In this document: in pieces, positions 1-8,639 of the stretch
How the letters are laid out: each line of letters begins with the position of its first letter
How positions within the stretch are numbered: the first letter of the stretch is position 1
DNA from: an uncultured Actinomycetes bacterium
GTDB lineage: Bacteria > Actinomycetota > Acidimicrobiia > Acidimicrobiales > RAAP-2
Length of the DNA: 64,000 bases
NCBI GenBank assembly: GCA_903924205.1
Contig: CAIYAP010000005.1
Span: 81,085 to 145,084 of the forward strand
Direction: 5' to 3'
Program-made: the position numbers and the translations under genes
The notes under the pieces: generated by a model
The model's input: the letters and a program-made list of their open reading frames with translations, nothing else
Database searches by the model: none
What the model was told of the DNA's origin: nothing

Positions 1-458
1 AGGTCCAAGAAAAGCTCTTCGACTTCGCTGACGACTTCCTCGACGCGAGCGTCGGGACGGTCGACCTTATTGATGAGCAAAATCACGGGCAGGCGACGGG
101 CCAAGGTCTTGCGCAGCACGAATCGGGTCTGCGGCAACGGGCCTTCAGCCGCATCCACCAACAAAATCACGCCGTCCACCATCGCGAGGCCGCGCTCGAC
201 TTCGCCACCAAAGTCGGCGTGGCCGGGGGTGTCGATGATGTTGATGGTGGTGCCGTTCCAGTTCACCGCCGTGTTCTTGGCCAAGATGGTGATGCCCTTT
301 TCCCGTTCGAGGTCGCCAGAGTCCATGACGCGGTCCACGGCGTCGCCGTGGGTCGCGAAGGAACCGGTTTGGCGAAGCATGGCGTCGACCAAGGTGGTCT
401 TGCCGTGGTCAACGTGGGCGATAATGGCAATGTTTCGAAGAGAGTCGCGAAGTGTCAT
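1..458 (-). CDS. typA: GTP-binding protein TypA/BipA, N-terminal part (3' end beyond window)
   Basis: Reverse complement from ATG at 458 reads [67 protein letters not shown]...[28 protein letters not shown]; translational GTPase G1-G3 motifs. Plus-strand ORFs here are antisense shadows. Confidence 0.92.
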   Translation of the reverse strand, partial: MTLRDSLRNIAIIAHVDHGKTTLVDAMLRQTGSFATHGDAVDRVMDSGDLEREKGITILAKNTAVNWNGTTINIIDTPGHADFGGEVERGLAMVDGVILLVDAAEGPLPQTRFVLRKTLARRLPVILLINKVDRPDARVEEVVSEVEELFLD

Positions 459-465
459 GAAGGTC

Positions 466-1275
466 TCAGGCTAGTTGGCGCTCGCGTGGCGACGGGGCGC
501 TTGGGATGCCGGCGAGCACTTTCGAGGCGGCGGTGAGGTCTCGAATACCCACCGCGACGGTGATTTCATCACTATTGAGGGCGAGAGCCATGCCCGCTTG
601 TGGCCAAATGCCCACGATTCGTGCGGGTCCCACCTCACCGCGTGCCGCCACCGTTGCCATGGCGAGGTCGGCGCGCAGTCCCGCTCCGGCCGTCGTGGAC
701 GGGGCTCCGCCACGCACTCGCACCATCACCGAACCGTCGTCGTTGAGTAAATCGCGCCGCGCGCGCCACGACGTGCGACAGGTGGGCAGGTCGATGTACA
801 GGTCAGACGGCGCCGTAAAACGGGCGAGCGAACGCTCCGCGATGTCGCAGATATCCGACGCCCACGCCACCGCCTCGGCGGTGATGATTCCCTGGGCGAC
901 GGGTGACTGCTCGGCAATCCACCACGACAAGGTGCCACGATTCGCCCAGCCCCGAACGGCAAGATCGAGGTGATGGCCCATTTCGGCGCGCACGGCGGCC
1001 GCGACGGTGCGCTGCTGACCGCTGATCACGAGGCTGGCGGCCGCGTTGCCCAAGGTGCGTCGCGTCTTTCGCACTGACCAGACAAAGGGGGTGGGGGGAG
1101 CGCCGGCTTGTTCGATCGTCCATGCGTCGACGCGTCGTGGGGTGATGCCGTGACGACGGTGAGACTCAATGATGGTGGCAAAACGCGCGTCATCGATGAC
1201 GACACCCTCGTGCGTGGGCTCACTGGTGGCGCTCATCAGGTCAGCCGTGTCCAGACGGTAGGAGATCAGGTTCAT
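466..1275 (-). CDS. hypothetical protein, 269 aa
   Basis: Long ORF; 4-nt overlap with upstream ORF 1272-2006; 7 nt before typA start. Confidence 0.7.
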   Translation of the reverse strand: MNLISYRLDTADLMSATSEPTHEGVVIDDARFATIIESHRRHGITPRRVDAWTIEQAGAPPTPFVWSVRKTRRTLGNAAASLVISGQQRTVAAAVRAEMGHHLDLAVRGWANRGTLSWWIAEQSPVAQGIITAEAVAWASDICDIAERSLARFTAPSDLYIDLPTCRTSWRARRDLLNDDGSVMVRVRGGAPSTTAGAGLRADLAMATVAARGEVGPARIVGIWPQAGMALALNSDEITVAVGIRDLTAASKVLAGIPSAPSPRERQLA

Positions 1276-1994
1276 GAGGGGCTAACTCCTGGGAGTTCAG
1301 AAACGGCGATGTGAAGAGATTCGACGGTCACGGGGTAGATGGCACTGTCACCGGTCGCGGTGGACAGCCCCGCCACGCAGGTCGGTGCCACGCCACTGCG
1401 AAGCGTTTCCACCAGGGCGTGGTAGCGCATTCGCCGTTCGAGACGCTCGTCGAGCTCGGCCGTCGTGACATCCACCAGCGCGAGTCCACTGGTAATAGTG
1501 CCGACGACAAGGTCATTGACGTCGCGAAGAGTGAGGTAGCCCACGCGCGCGGCGGAACGCACCGCGGCGCGAGGTCGCCACCCGTCGGGAATGTGTCCCA
1601 GGCGTTCGGCGAGCACGTGAGAGTGCGAGGACAGATCGGCGTGCAGGCGCGCGCGTTCGTCCGCGCTGAGGTGGCGCAGAAACTCGACGAGGTCTCCCTC
1701 GCCGTCGTAGCTCTCGAGGGCATCGATGGCGTCACGCACCGCGTGGGTCGAGTGAAGCCCCACCGAGCGAAGACGAACGAGCTGCGTAATGAGCGCGCCG
1801 CGCAACATGGCGAGTGAGGGGCCGCTCGGGCCTTCGACACCGTCAATGTCACGCGGGTAAATCGTGCGGCACGGTCCGGGGAGGGCCTGGACGAGTTCAC
1901 GAATCTGCTGGCTCTGCTCGGGCGAGATGGGAGCGTCGCCGCTTCGCGCGGCACGCAGGCGATCGGTCACGGTGGGGGAGGTCATCAGCAGCAT
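1272..1994 (-). CDS. hypothetical protein (ORF track starts at TTG 2006; ATG at 1994 or 1985 more likely)
   Basis: Long ORF coupled to 466-1275; downstream in-frame ATGs MLLMTSPTVTDRL. Confidence 0.65.
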   Translation of the reverse strand: MLLMTSPTVTDRLRAARSGDAPISPEQSQQIRELVQALPGPCRTIYPRDIDGVEGPSGPSLAMLRGALITQLVRLRSVGLHSTHAVRDAIDALESYDGEGDLVEFLRHLSADERARLHADLSSHSHVLAERLGHIPDGWRPRAAVRSAARVGYLTLRDVNDLVVGTITSGLALVDVTTAELDERLERRMRYHALVETLRSGVAPTCVAGLSTATGDSAIYPVTVESLHIAVSELPGVSPS

Positions 1995-2039
1995 GGTCAC
2001 AGCCAACTTCGTGGCTGTGACACGCCCTAGGCTGGGATG

Positions 2040-2183
2040 ATGTTCGCCGTCACCACCGCTTTCACCATTGTTTTCGGGGTTTTCTGCGTGGCGATGGTGA
2101 CCTGGGCGGTGATGACCGTTCGGTGGGCGATTCGCCGTGATCGTGCTCGACGCGTGTCACAGCCTTCTGATGAACTGACCTGA
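2040..2183 (+). CDS. small single-TM membrane protein, 47 aa
   Basis: MFAVTTAFTIVFGVFCVAMVTWAVMTVRWAIRRDRARRVSQPSDELT*; hydrophobic helix then basic tail; TGATG overlap with lhr start; TAGGCT-N6-ATG promoter. Below the ORF-track length cutoff. Confidence 0.55.
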   Translation: MFAVTTAFTIVFGVFCVAMVTWAVMTVRWAIRRDRARRVSQPSDELT

Positions 2184-5100
2184 TGGTCATCGCTTCATCG
2201 ACTCGGCATCGCGTGATCAGCCGCTGGCTGGACGTGCGTTTTCCCGATGGCCCGACCCTGCCGCAGCGAGAGGCCTGGCCCCTGTTTGAGACGCCGGGCG
2301 ACATCTTGGTGGCCGCCCCGACGGGCAGTGGCAAGACCCTGACCGCGTTCGTGCCGCTTCTGGACCAACTGTGGCGGCGCGAGACGCTGTCACCCGGATA
2401 TCGCGTGCTGTATCTCTCCCCCTTACGTGCCCTCGCCACCGACATTCGCGACAACTTGGTGCGCCCCCTCGACGAGATGACGCAACTCGCTATCGAGATG
2501 GGTGAGCCCGTGGTCGATATTCGTGTCGACGTGCGCACGGGTGACACCGACCGCGCCGACCGCGACCGTCAGCGCCGCAAGCCCGGACAGATTTTGGTGA
2601 CAACGCCCGAGACTCTCGCCATCTTGATGAGCAGCGACTCGGGTCGCGAATCTTTGCGACACCTCGAGACCGTCGTCATCGACGAAATCCACGCACTGTG
2701 TCGCGACAAGCGCGGTAGTCACATGTCGCTCGCGCTCGAACGCCTCGATCGTTTTGTGAGCGATACCACTGGTCGTCCGCCGCGGCGAGTGGGGCTATCG
2801 GCGACGCAAAAGCCCCTATCGCTGGTCGCTGATTTCTTAAGTGGCCACCATGAAGGTCGACCGGCCACGCGCATCGTGGACGCGACGGCGCCGCGTCGCT
2901 TCGACCTTGACATCATGTTGCCCACTACCGACCTCGATTCGATCATGTCGCAAGAGCAGTTCGCTGACGTGTTGGCGTCGTTGATGCAGGTCATCATCGA
3001 GAACCGCACCACTTTGATCTTCGTGGGGTCGCGACGTTTCGCGGAACGCTTGGCCTATCGCCTGGCGGAGCAGTTGGAAAATGACGGCATCATGGCGGAC
3101 GCGAGTTCCGTCGTGGCCGCACACCATGGTTCACTCGCTCACCCCAAGCGCAAAGAGTTGGAGCGTCGCCTCAAGGCGGGCGAGCTCAAGGCTCTCGTGG
3201 CGACGGCTTCACTGGAGCTCGGCATTGACGTGGGGCCGGTGGACATGGTCTGCCAGATCGGATCGTCTCGCTCTATCGCCACCTTCCTCCAGCGCATTGG
3301 TCGCGCGAATCACCGTGTGGGCGGCACGCCACGTGGACGCCTCTATCCGTTGACGAGGTCCGAACTGGTCGAAATGGTGGCCATGCTCGATTGTGTGCAA
3401 CGTGGCGAACTCGACGCGGTAGAGATTTACCCCCATCCCCTCGACGTCATGATTCAGCATCTCGTCGGCGAAGTGGGCGCACGTGGTGAGGACACGCCGG
3501 AGGCTTTGCTCGCCATGGTGCGGGCGGCCCATCCCTATCACGAGCTCAGCGACAGCGACTTTACTCGCGCACTCGAGCTCACCGCGCACGGCATCACGCT
3601 GGGCCACGGGGTAAAGGGCGCTCACCTCTTTCATGACGACGTGAACCACAAGGTCCGACCCCGTCGCTCGGCGCGCATGACGGCATTGAATAATTCCGGC
3701 ACAATTCCTGACACTGGGGACTACGCCGTCGTGGTGAGCGACACCGAACAAAAGGTCGGTGCGGTGAGCGAAGAGTTTGCCGTGGAGTCGAGCCCCGGCG
3801 ACATCTTCGTGTTGGGCTCGCAGTCATGGCGTATCGAACGAGTGGAGACCGGCAAGGTGCGTGTCAGCGATGCGGGCACTGCCACGCCCACGGTGCCCAT
3901 CTGGTTTGGCGAGTCACCCGCGCGCAGCGTGGAGCTGTCCCAATCCGTGGGGCGTCTCTACGAAGAGCTCAGCGAGCCCCTCGCCGCCCGAGACCTCGAG
4001 GCCGCGATGGAACACCTCGCACGAATTGGTGGGGTGAATCGAGAGGCGGCGCGACAAGTGGCCGCGTACGTCTCGCAGGCGCTGCAAGAACTCGGCTCCT
4101 TGCCGGCTCGCGACCAACTGGTGGTGGAGCGTTTCTTTGACGAGACGGGCTCCGCGCACCTGGTGGTGCACAGCCCTCGCGGCGCGCGAGTGAACCGGGC
4201 GCTCGGCTTGGCGATGCGCAAGAAATTCTGCGTCACCTTTGATTTCGAACTACAAGCCGCTGCTGATGATGACGCCTTCATGATTGCCCTCGGACCGCAC
4301 CACTCCTTCACCCTGGACACGGTGATGCCCATGGTGCGCTCGTATCACGCACGCGATACCTTGGTGCAGGCGGTGCTCCTCCTACCGATGCTGCAAAGTC
4401 GCTGGCGCTGGAACTGTGGACGATCCTTCGTGATGCGCGTGCGCAGTAACGGGACAGCGGTCCCCATCAATATTCAGCGCATGGCGGCGGTGGATTTAAT
4501 GGCCGCGGTATGGCCCTCGCTAGCCGCGTGCCAAGAAAACGCGCCGGCCGGACCCGTCCCCGTTCCCGACCATGTCTTGGTGCGCCAGACCGTCGACGAC
4601 GTGCTGCACGAACCTCTCGACATCGATGGTCTGATGGCATTGCTCGCGGACATCGAGTCGGGGGCCGTCCGGGCGCATCTCGTCGATCGCCCCACCGCCT
4701 CGGTGCTCTCGCACGGCATCGTGAATGGGAAGTCCTTCACCTTCCTCGATGACACGGAAGCTGCGGAGCGTCGCAGTCGTGAGGTTTACGCCCCTCGCGG
4801 GGCGGCGGCTCTGGGTGCCGATGGTCTGCCGCTGGTGCAGGAGCGCTCCGCGCTGGAACCCGACGTCGTGACCGACGTGATGACCAACCTGACGCCTCTG
4901 GTTCGATCCAGTGACGAGTTGGCTGAATTGATTCGTGATGCCGGTGCCATCCGTGCCGTTGACGACTGGGACGTCTTTGCTCAGCAGCTCGTCGACTCCG
5001 ATCGCCTCCTTATTCGTGATGGCCTGTGGATTGACGCTCGGCGACCCTCGATTATCGATGACCTCGCCATGGATGATGAGCTCGCCATCGCCATGATGCG

Positions 5101-6376
5101 TAGTCACTTGCAAGCGGCGGGGCCAGTCGATGTGGCCACCCTCATCGGCGAGTCCGCGTTCACCTTTTCGCCGCTGCGTGGTGCGCCGATGAGTTTGGCG
5201 CGAGCGAAGACGGCATTAGCAGCCCTGGAGGCGGACGGTTTTGCCATCATCGTGGGCGGTACGAAGTGGTGCGCACGCTTTACGTGGCTGCGCTGCAATG
5301 ACGTGGCTCGCCGTCAGCGCCGGGCGAGCTATCCGGTCATCGATGCGACCACCTACCTGCGCTTCATGGCGCAGTGGCAGGGCGTGCACCAGGAGCACTC
5401 GCTGCGTGGTCGCGACCGCTTGGCCGAGGTGCTGCACCAGTTGGCGGGTTTTGAAGTTGCGGCCGGTGAGTGGGACCACATCTTGGCCTCACGTGTGGCG
5501 GAATATCGCCCCGAATGGCTCGATGAATTGTGCCTGTCGGGTGAATTCACCTGGGCTCGGCTCAGTGTGCGAGCCGGAGATGATGAGTCGACTCGCGGAT
5601 CGGCGACGCCGTCAGCCGTCACGCCGGTCGCTTTCTTTCCCCGTCGTGATCGGCGCGAATTCCAGCGGGCCGTGCGCCTCGGACACGCGCCACGCGTTCC
5701 CGACGCCGGAGCATCGCGCGACGTCTACGACGCCCTGTCGCGAGGTGCGGCCTTTCGCTTTGACCTTCCGGACCTGGCTCGTCGACTACCCCCCGAGGTC
5801 GACGAAGGAGTGTGGGACCTGGTCGCTCGCGGCCTCGTGCACGCCGACGCTTTCGCGGCGGTGCGCTCCCTGCTGCGGGTGAGTTCGCGCGCCGCCACGC
5901 CCGCGGGTCGCCGCAAACTGCGCGATGTGCAGCGTGCCTCGGCAAATTCGGGTGTGGGCGAAGGTCGCTGGGATGTGGTCGCGAGCAGCGACGCACCCGT
6001 CGAACGTGCCGAACTCGAGGAACTAGCCGAGTTGGTGGCGGTGCAGTTGTTAGAGCGTTGGGGCATCGTGTGTTTCGACATCTACGAACTCGAAGCATTC
6101 AAGGTGCCGTGGCGAGAAGTGTTGCGCGCCCTTCGTCGTCTCGAAGTTCGCGGTGAAGTCGTCGGCGCGCGCGTCGTCACCGGCGTGGCGGGTGAGCAGT
6201 TCATTCACCCTCGCGCGTTGGCGATGCTGCGCGAGGAGAGGGTGAACATTGAGGCCGATCTGTCGACCTACGACCCACTTAATTTCTCCGGCCTCATCGT
6301 CGGTGACGAGCGACTCGCGAAACGCTCGAAGGCGCGCGTGCACTTCGCCAATGGCGAACTCACGCCCGTGGCTTAA
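2183..6376 (+). CDS. lhr: Lhr-family large ATP-dependent helicase, 1397 aa
   Basis: Walker A AAPTGSGKTLTAFVPLL, DEIH box VIDEIHALCRDKRGSHMSLALERL, GLSATQKPL, QRIGRANHR motif VI, long Lhr-type C-terminal region. Confidence 0.93.
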   Translation: MVIASSTRHRVISRWLDVRFPDGPTLPQREAWPLFETPGDILVAAPTGSGKTLTAFVPLLDQLWRRETLSPGYRVLYLSPLRALATDIRDNLVRPLDEMTQLAIEMGEPVVDIRVDVRTGDTDRADRDRQRRKPGQILVTTPETLAILMSSDSGRESLRHLETVVIDEIHALCRDKRGSHMSLALERLDRFVSDTTGRPPRRVGLSATQKPLSLVADFLSGHHEGRPATRIVDATAPRRFDLDIMLPTTDLDSIMSQEQFADVLASLMQVIIENRTTLIFVGSRRFAERLAYRLAEQLENDGIMADASSVVAAHHGSLAHPKRKELERRLKAGELKALVATASLELGIDVGPVDMVCQIGSSRSIATFLQRIGRANHRVGGTPRGRLYPLTRSELVEMVAMLDCVQRGELDAVEIYPHPLDVMIQHLVGEVGARGEDTPEALLAMVRAAHPYHELSDSDFTRALELTAHGITLGHGVKGAHLFHDDVNHKVRPRRSARMTALNNSGTIPDTGDYAVVVSDTEQKVGAVSEEFAVESSPGDIFVLGSQSWRIERVETGKVRVSDAGTATPTVPIWFGESPARSVELSQSVGRLYEELSEPLAARDLEAAMEHLARIGGVNREAARQVAAYVSQALQELGSLPARDQLVVERFFDETGSAHLVVHSPRGARVNRALGLAMRKKFCVTFDFELQAAADDDAFMIALGPHHSFTLDTVMPMVRSYHARDTLVQAVLLLPMLQSRWRWNCGRSFVMRVRSNGTAVPINIQRMAAVDLMAAVWPSLAACQENAPAGPVPVPDHVLVRQTVDDVLHEPLDIDGLMALLADIESGAVRAHLVDRPTASVLSHGIVNGKSFTFLDDTEAAERRSREVYAPRGAAALGADGLPLVQERSALEPDVVTDVMTNLTPLVRSSDELAELIRDAGAIRAVDDWDVFAQQLVDSDRLLIRDGLWIDARRPSIIDDLAMDDELAIAMMRSHLQAAGPVDVATLIGESAFTFSPLRGAPMSLARAKTALAALEADGFAIIVGGTKWCARFTWLRCNDVARRQRRASYPVIDATTYLRFMAQWQGVHQEHSLRGRDRLAEVLHQLAGFEVAAGEWDHILASRVAEYRPEWLDELCLSGEFTWARLSVRAGDDESTRGSATPSAVTPVAFFPRRDRREFQRAVRLGHAPRVPDAGASRDVYDALSRGAAFRFDLPDLARRLPPEVDEGVWDLVARGLVHADAFAAVRSLLRVSSRAATPAGRRKLRDVQRASANSGVGEGRWDVVASSDAPVERAELEELAELVAVQLLERWGIVCFDIYELEAFKVPWREVLRALRRLEVRGEVVGARVVTGVAGEQFIHPRALAMLREERVNIEADLSTYDPLNFSGLIVGDERLAKRSKARVHFANGELTPVA

Positions 6377-8616
6377 CGCGGGCAGTACACGCCACCATTG
6401 AGCTGCAAGGTGTTATAGAGCCCATTCCAGGGCGCGTTACTTAAGAAGTTTTCCTGAGACTGTGCGGGCCCACACCATGAGCCCAGCCCGAAGGCGATGT
6501 AGCCCAGAATGTTGGAACCCGTGGTGCTCGGCAACTTGTAGGGCGGGGTCAACACGTTGACCACCGTGCCGGTGGGATGGCTGATAGCGAGCGGAACCGT
6601 GAGCGGCACCGTGAGCGAGGTGCCGTTGTACGTGCTCGCAATGGTGGCGGTGGCACTTTGGGTACCGGCCGAGAAGTAGATGGTCTCATTGGCGTTCACC
6701 CCGAGGTTGCTCGAGACCTGAATGGTGCTGGCCCCCACCGGCGCTGACGCGGTGAGTGACACGGACGTCCACAGATACGCAATGGCCGGGAAAACGGGAA
6801 TGGGTAAATTCGCCAGGTTGCCGTTCTTAAATTCGTATTGACTCGCGTAAATGGCGGGGTGCAACTTCGGGTCCACCGAGGCCAAGCCGTCTTCCCAGCC
6901 CGCCACGATCTGCGCCCAGTTCGCGGGGTTAGACGGTGGGCAGGCGCTGCTACCGCCTTGCCCATCGAGACAGGAGTGGTAGTCGGGGTAGCCCTCGGGG
7001 TCGAGTGCCACCCAGTCGGGTTGCAGGCCGAGACCGGCAGCACGGTATCGATCAATCGTGGTGGCCACCGCGGCGCCGGACGCGAACCCGTGGGTGTAAA
7101 AGGTCGCGGGAGTGGTGGGCTCACCGCGTAGTGGTCCACTCACGGTCCAAAAGCTGATCCAGGTGACGCGCTTATGGCTATTCGCGATGTCGCGACCCAC
7201 GATGAAGTCAAAACTATTGCTGACCGCACTCGCCGGGGGAACCGCCACCCACGGTGAGCTCGTGGTGCCGAGGCCGCCGGTGTCAGAGATCACCGGCCAC
7301 CCATCAGCAATGGCTTGGGGGTAGGTACTGAGGGGAATGGCATAGAGGCCGGTACCGGTGGGCGCGGGCTTGGCCACGCCCCCGGCGAGGAAGGTAGCCA
7401 CCGCATTGAACGACACGCTCGCGGTGAAGCCGTTGATGCTCTGGGCACTACTGCCGCCGGTGGCCGACGCGTCGGTGGCTTTGAAGCTATTGGCTCGACC
7501 CGTACTACTCGAGAGCACGAAGAAGTCGCCCCAGTTGGCAGCGGCTGCTCCCACGGTCACGTTGGTGCCACTCGCCGACAACGTGGGTTGGCCCGTCAGT
7601 GCGGGAGCGGTGCTACCCACCGTGGCATCGAGTGCACTCCAGCTCGCGAGGGTCGGCAACGTGGACTTCAGAAGCACCGCGTGTCCGAGAGTCGTGATGG
7701 CGGCGAGGTACAGCGTGTTGCCACTCGTGGCAGTCGCCAGCGACGGCAAGGTGTTGCTCGCGGCGGTGGCCGCCGTGAGGTCGCGCGCGGTGCAGGCCAC
7801 CGCGCACGAAATGAGATCAATGTGCGTGACGCCGTTCGTCATCACGCTCGTGGCGTAGGTGGAGCTCGCCGCATCAACCACTATCGGCGAGCCCGTGGCT
7901 ACCGCTCCGACCGGTGCGAGGGGGAGAGCCACGAGAGGTGAGGGCACGAGCGAGGACGCCGGCATGCTCAGCGACCAGAGACCACCGGCACTGCTGGCCA
8001 CCACGAGTTGTGGGGCGTCATTCACCATGATGACGGTGGGCTGGCCGACGAAGGTCGTGGCCGTCGGAGCCGCCACCGTACTGAGTTCCAGAGGCGACGG
8101 TGCTGCGGACGCTGATCCGTCGTGCCAGGTCGACAGCGCGGTATCGAATTGCGTACGCGCCACGATGAGTTGTCCGTTCGAGACGTAGGCCACCACGAGG
8201 CGACCCGCACTGTCCACCGCGATAGCGGGATCGCCCGTGGCTGTCGGTACGTGGTCACCGAGAGCGGCGAGCGTGCTCGGCGTACTGAACAAGGTGGGGT
8301 CAGCGATATCGATACCCCCGCTGGCAGTTCGTGTCGCGATGACCGTGGCGCCCGTTTGATCGAGAGTGGTCGCAATGGCACCCACGGCAGTCAGCCCCGA
8401 CAAGGCGGCGGGCAGGGGGACCGCGTCGTAGGGCAGGGCCCCGTTATTCGTCACGGCGTAGGCGACCACCGGCGCGGCAACGAGTGAGCTGGCCCCACTC
8501 GTTCGTGGCGACACGCTGGCAAAGGCGATGCCCGAGGCCACGACGCCCGAGGTTACGGAGAGAGCAAGGACTCGACGGATCCGAACGTGGCGTCGACGCG
8601 GTGTCGTCATGGTCAT
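6373..8616 (-). CDS. secreted protein with propeller-like repeats and C-terminal TIM-barrel/glycoside-hydrolase-like domain (ORF-track start 9405 is an overextension)
   Basis: MTMTTPRRRHVRIRRVLALSVTSGVVASGIAFASV signal-like start at 8616 (or 8610); C-terminal LQPDWVALDPEGYPDY...AGWEDGLASVDPKLHPAIYASQYEF...FPAIAYLW. The upstream part of ORF 6373-9405 overlaps the S53 gene in another frame. Confidence 0.75.
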   Translation of the reverse strand: MTMTTPRRRHVRIRRVLALSVTSGVVASGIAFASVSPRTSGASSLVAAPVVAYAVTNNGALPYDAVPLPAALSGLTAVGAIATTLDQTGATVIATRTASGGIDIADPTLFSTPSTLAALGDHVPTATGDPAIAVDSAGRLVVAYVSNGQLIVARTQFDTALSTWHDGSASAAPSPLELSTVAAPTATTFVGQPTVIMVNDAPQLVVASSAGGLWSLSMPASSLVPSPLVALPLAPVGAVATGSPIVVDAASSTYATSVMTNGVTHIDLISCAVACTARDLTAATAASNTLPSLATATSGNTLYLAAITTLGHAVLLKSTLPTLASWSALDATVGSTAPALTGQPTLSASGTNVTVGAAAANWGDFFVLSSSTGRANSFKATDASATGGSSAQSINGFTASVSFNAVATFLAGGVAKPAPTGTGLYAIPLSTYPQAIADGWPVISDTGGLGTTSSPWVAVPPASAVSNSFDFIVGRDIANSHKRVTWISFWTVSGPLRGEPTTPATFYTHGFASGAAVATTIDRYRAAGLGLQPDWVALDPEGYPDYHSCLDGQGGSSACPPSNPANWAQIVAGWEDGLASVDPKLHPAIYASQYEFKNGNLANLPIPVFPAIAYLWTSVSLTASAPVGASTIQVSSNLGVNANETIYFSAGTQSATATIASTYNGTSLTVPLTVPLAISHPTGTVVNVLTPPYKLPSTTGSNILGYIAFGLGSWCGPAQSQENFLSNAPWNGLYNTLQLNGGVYCPR

Positions 8617-8639
8617 TGCAGTGTACGAAGCCCGTTCAC

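Noticed and set aside
7315-7941. Long plus-strand ORFs opposite the secreted proteins (e.g. 208 aa, 166 aa)
   Set aside because: Shadow ORFs of high-GC third-position bias, rich in R/G/H; the minus-strand frame encodes the coherent secreted protein.
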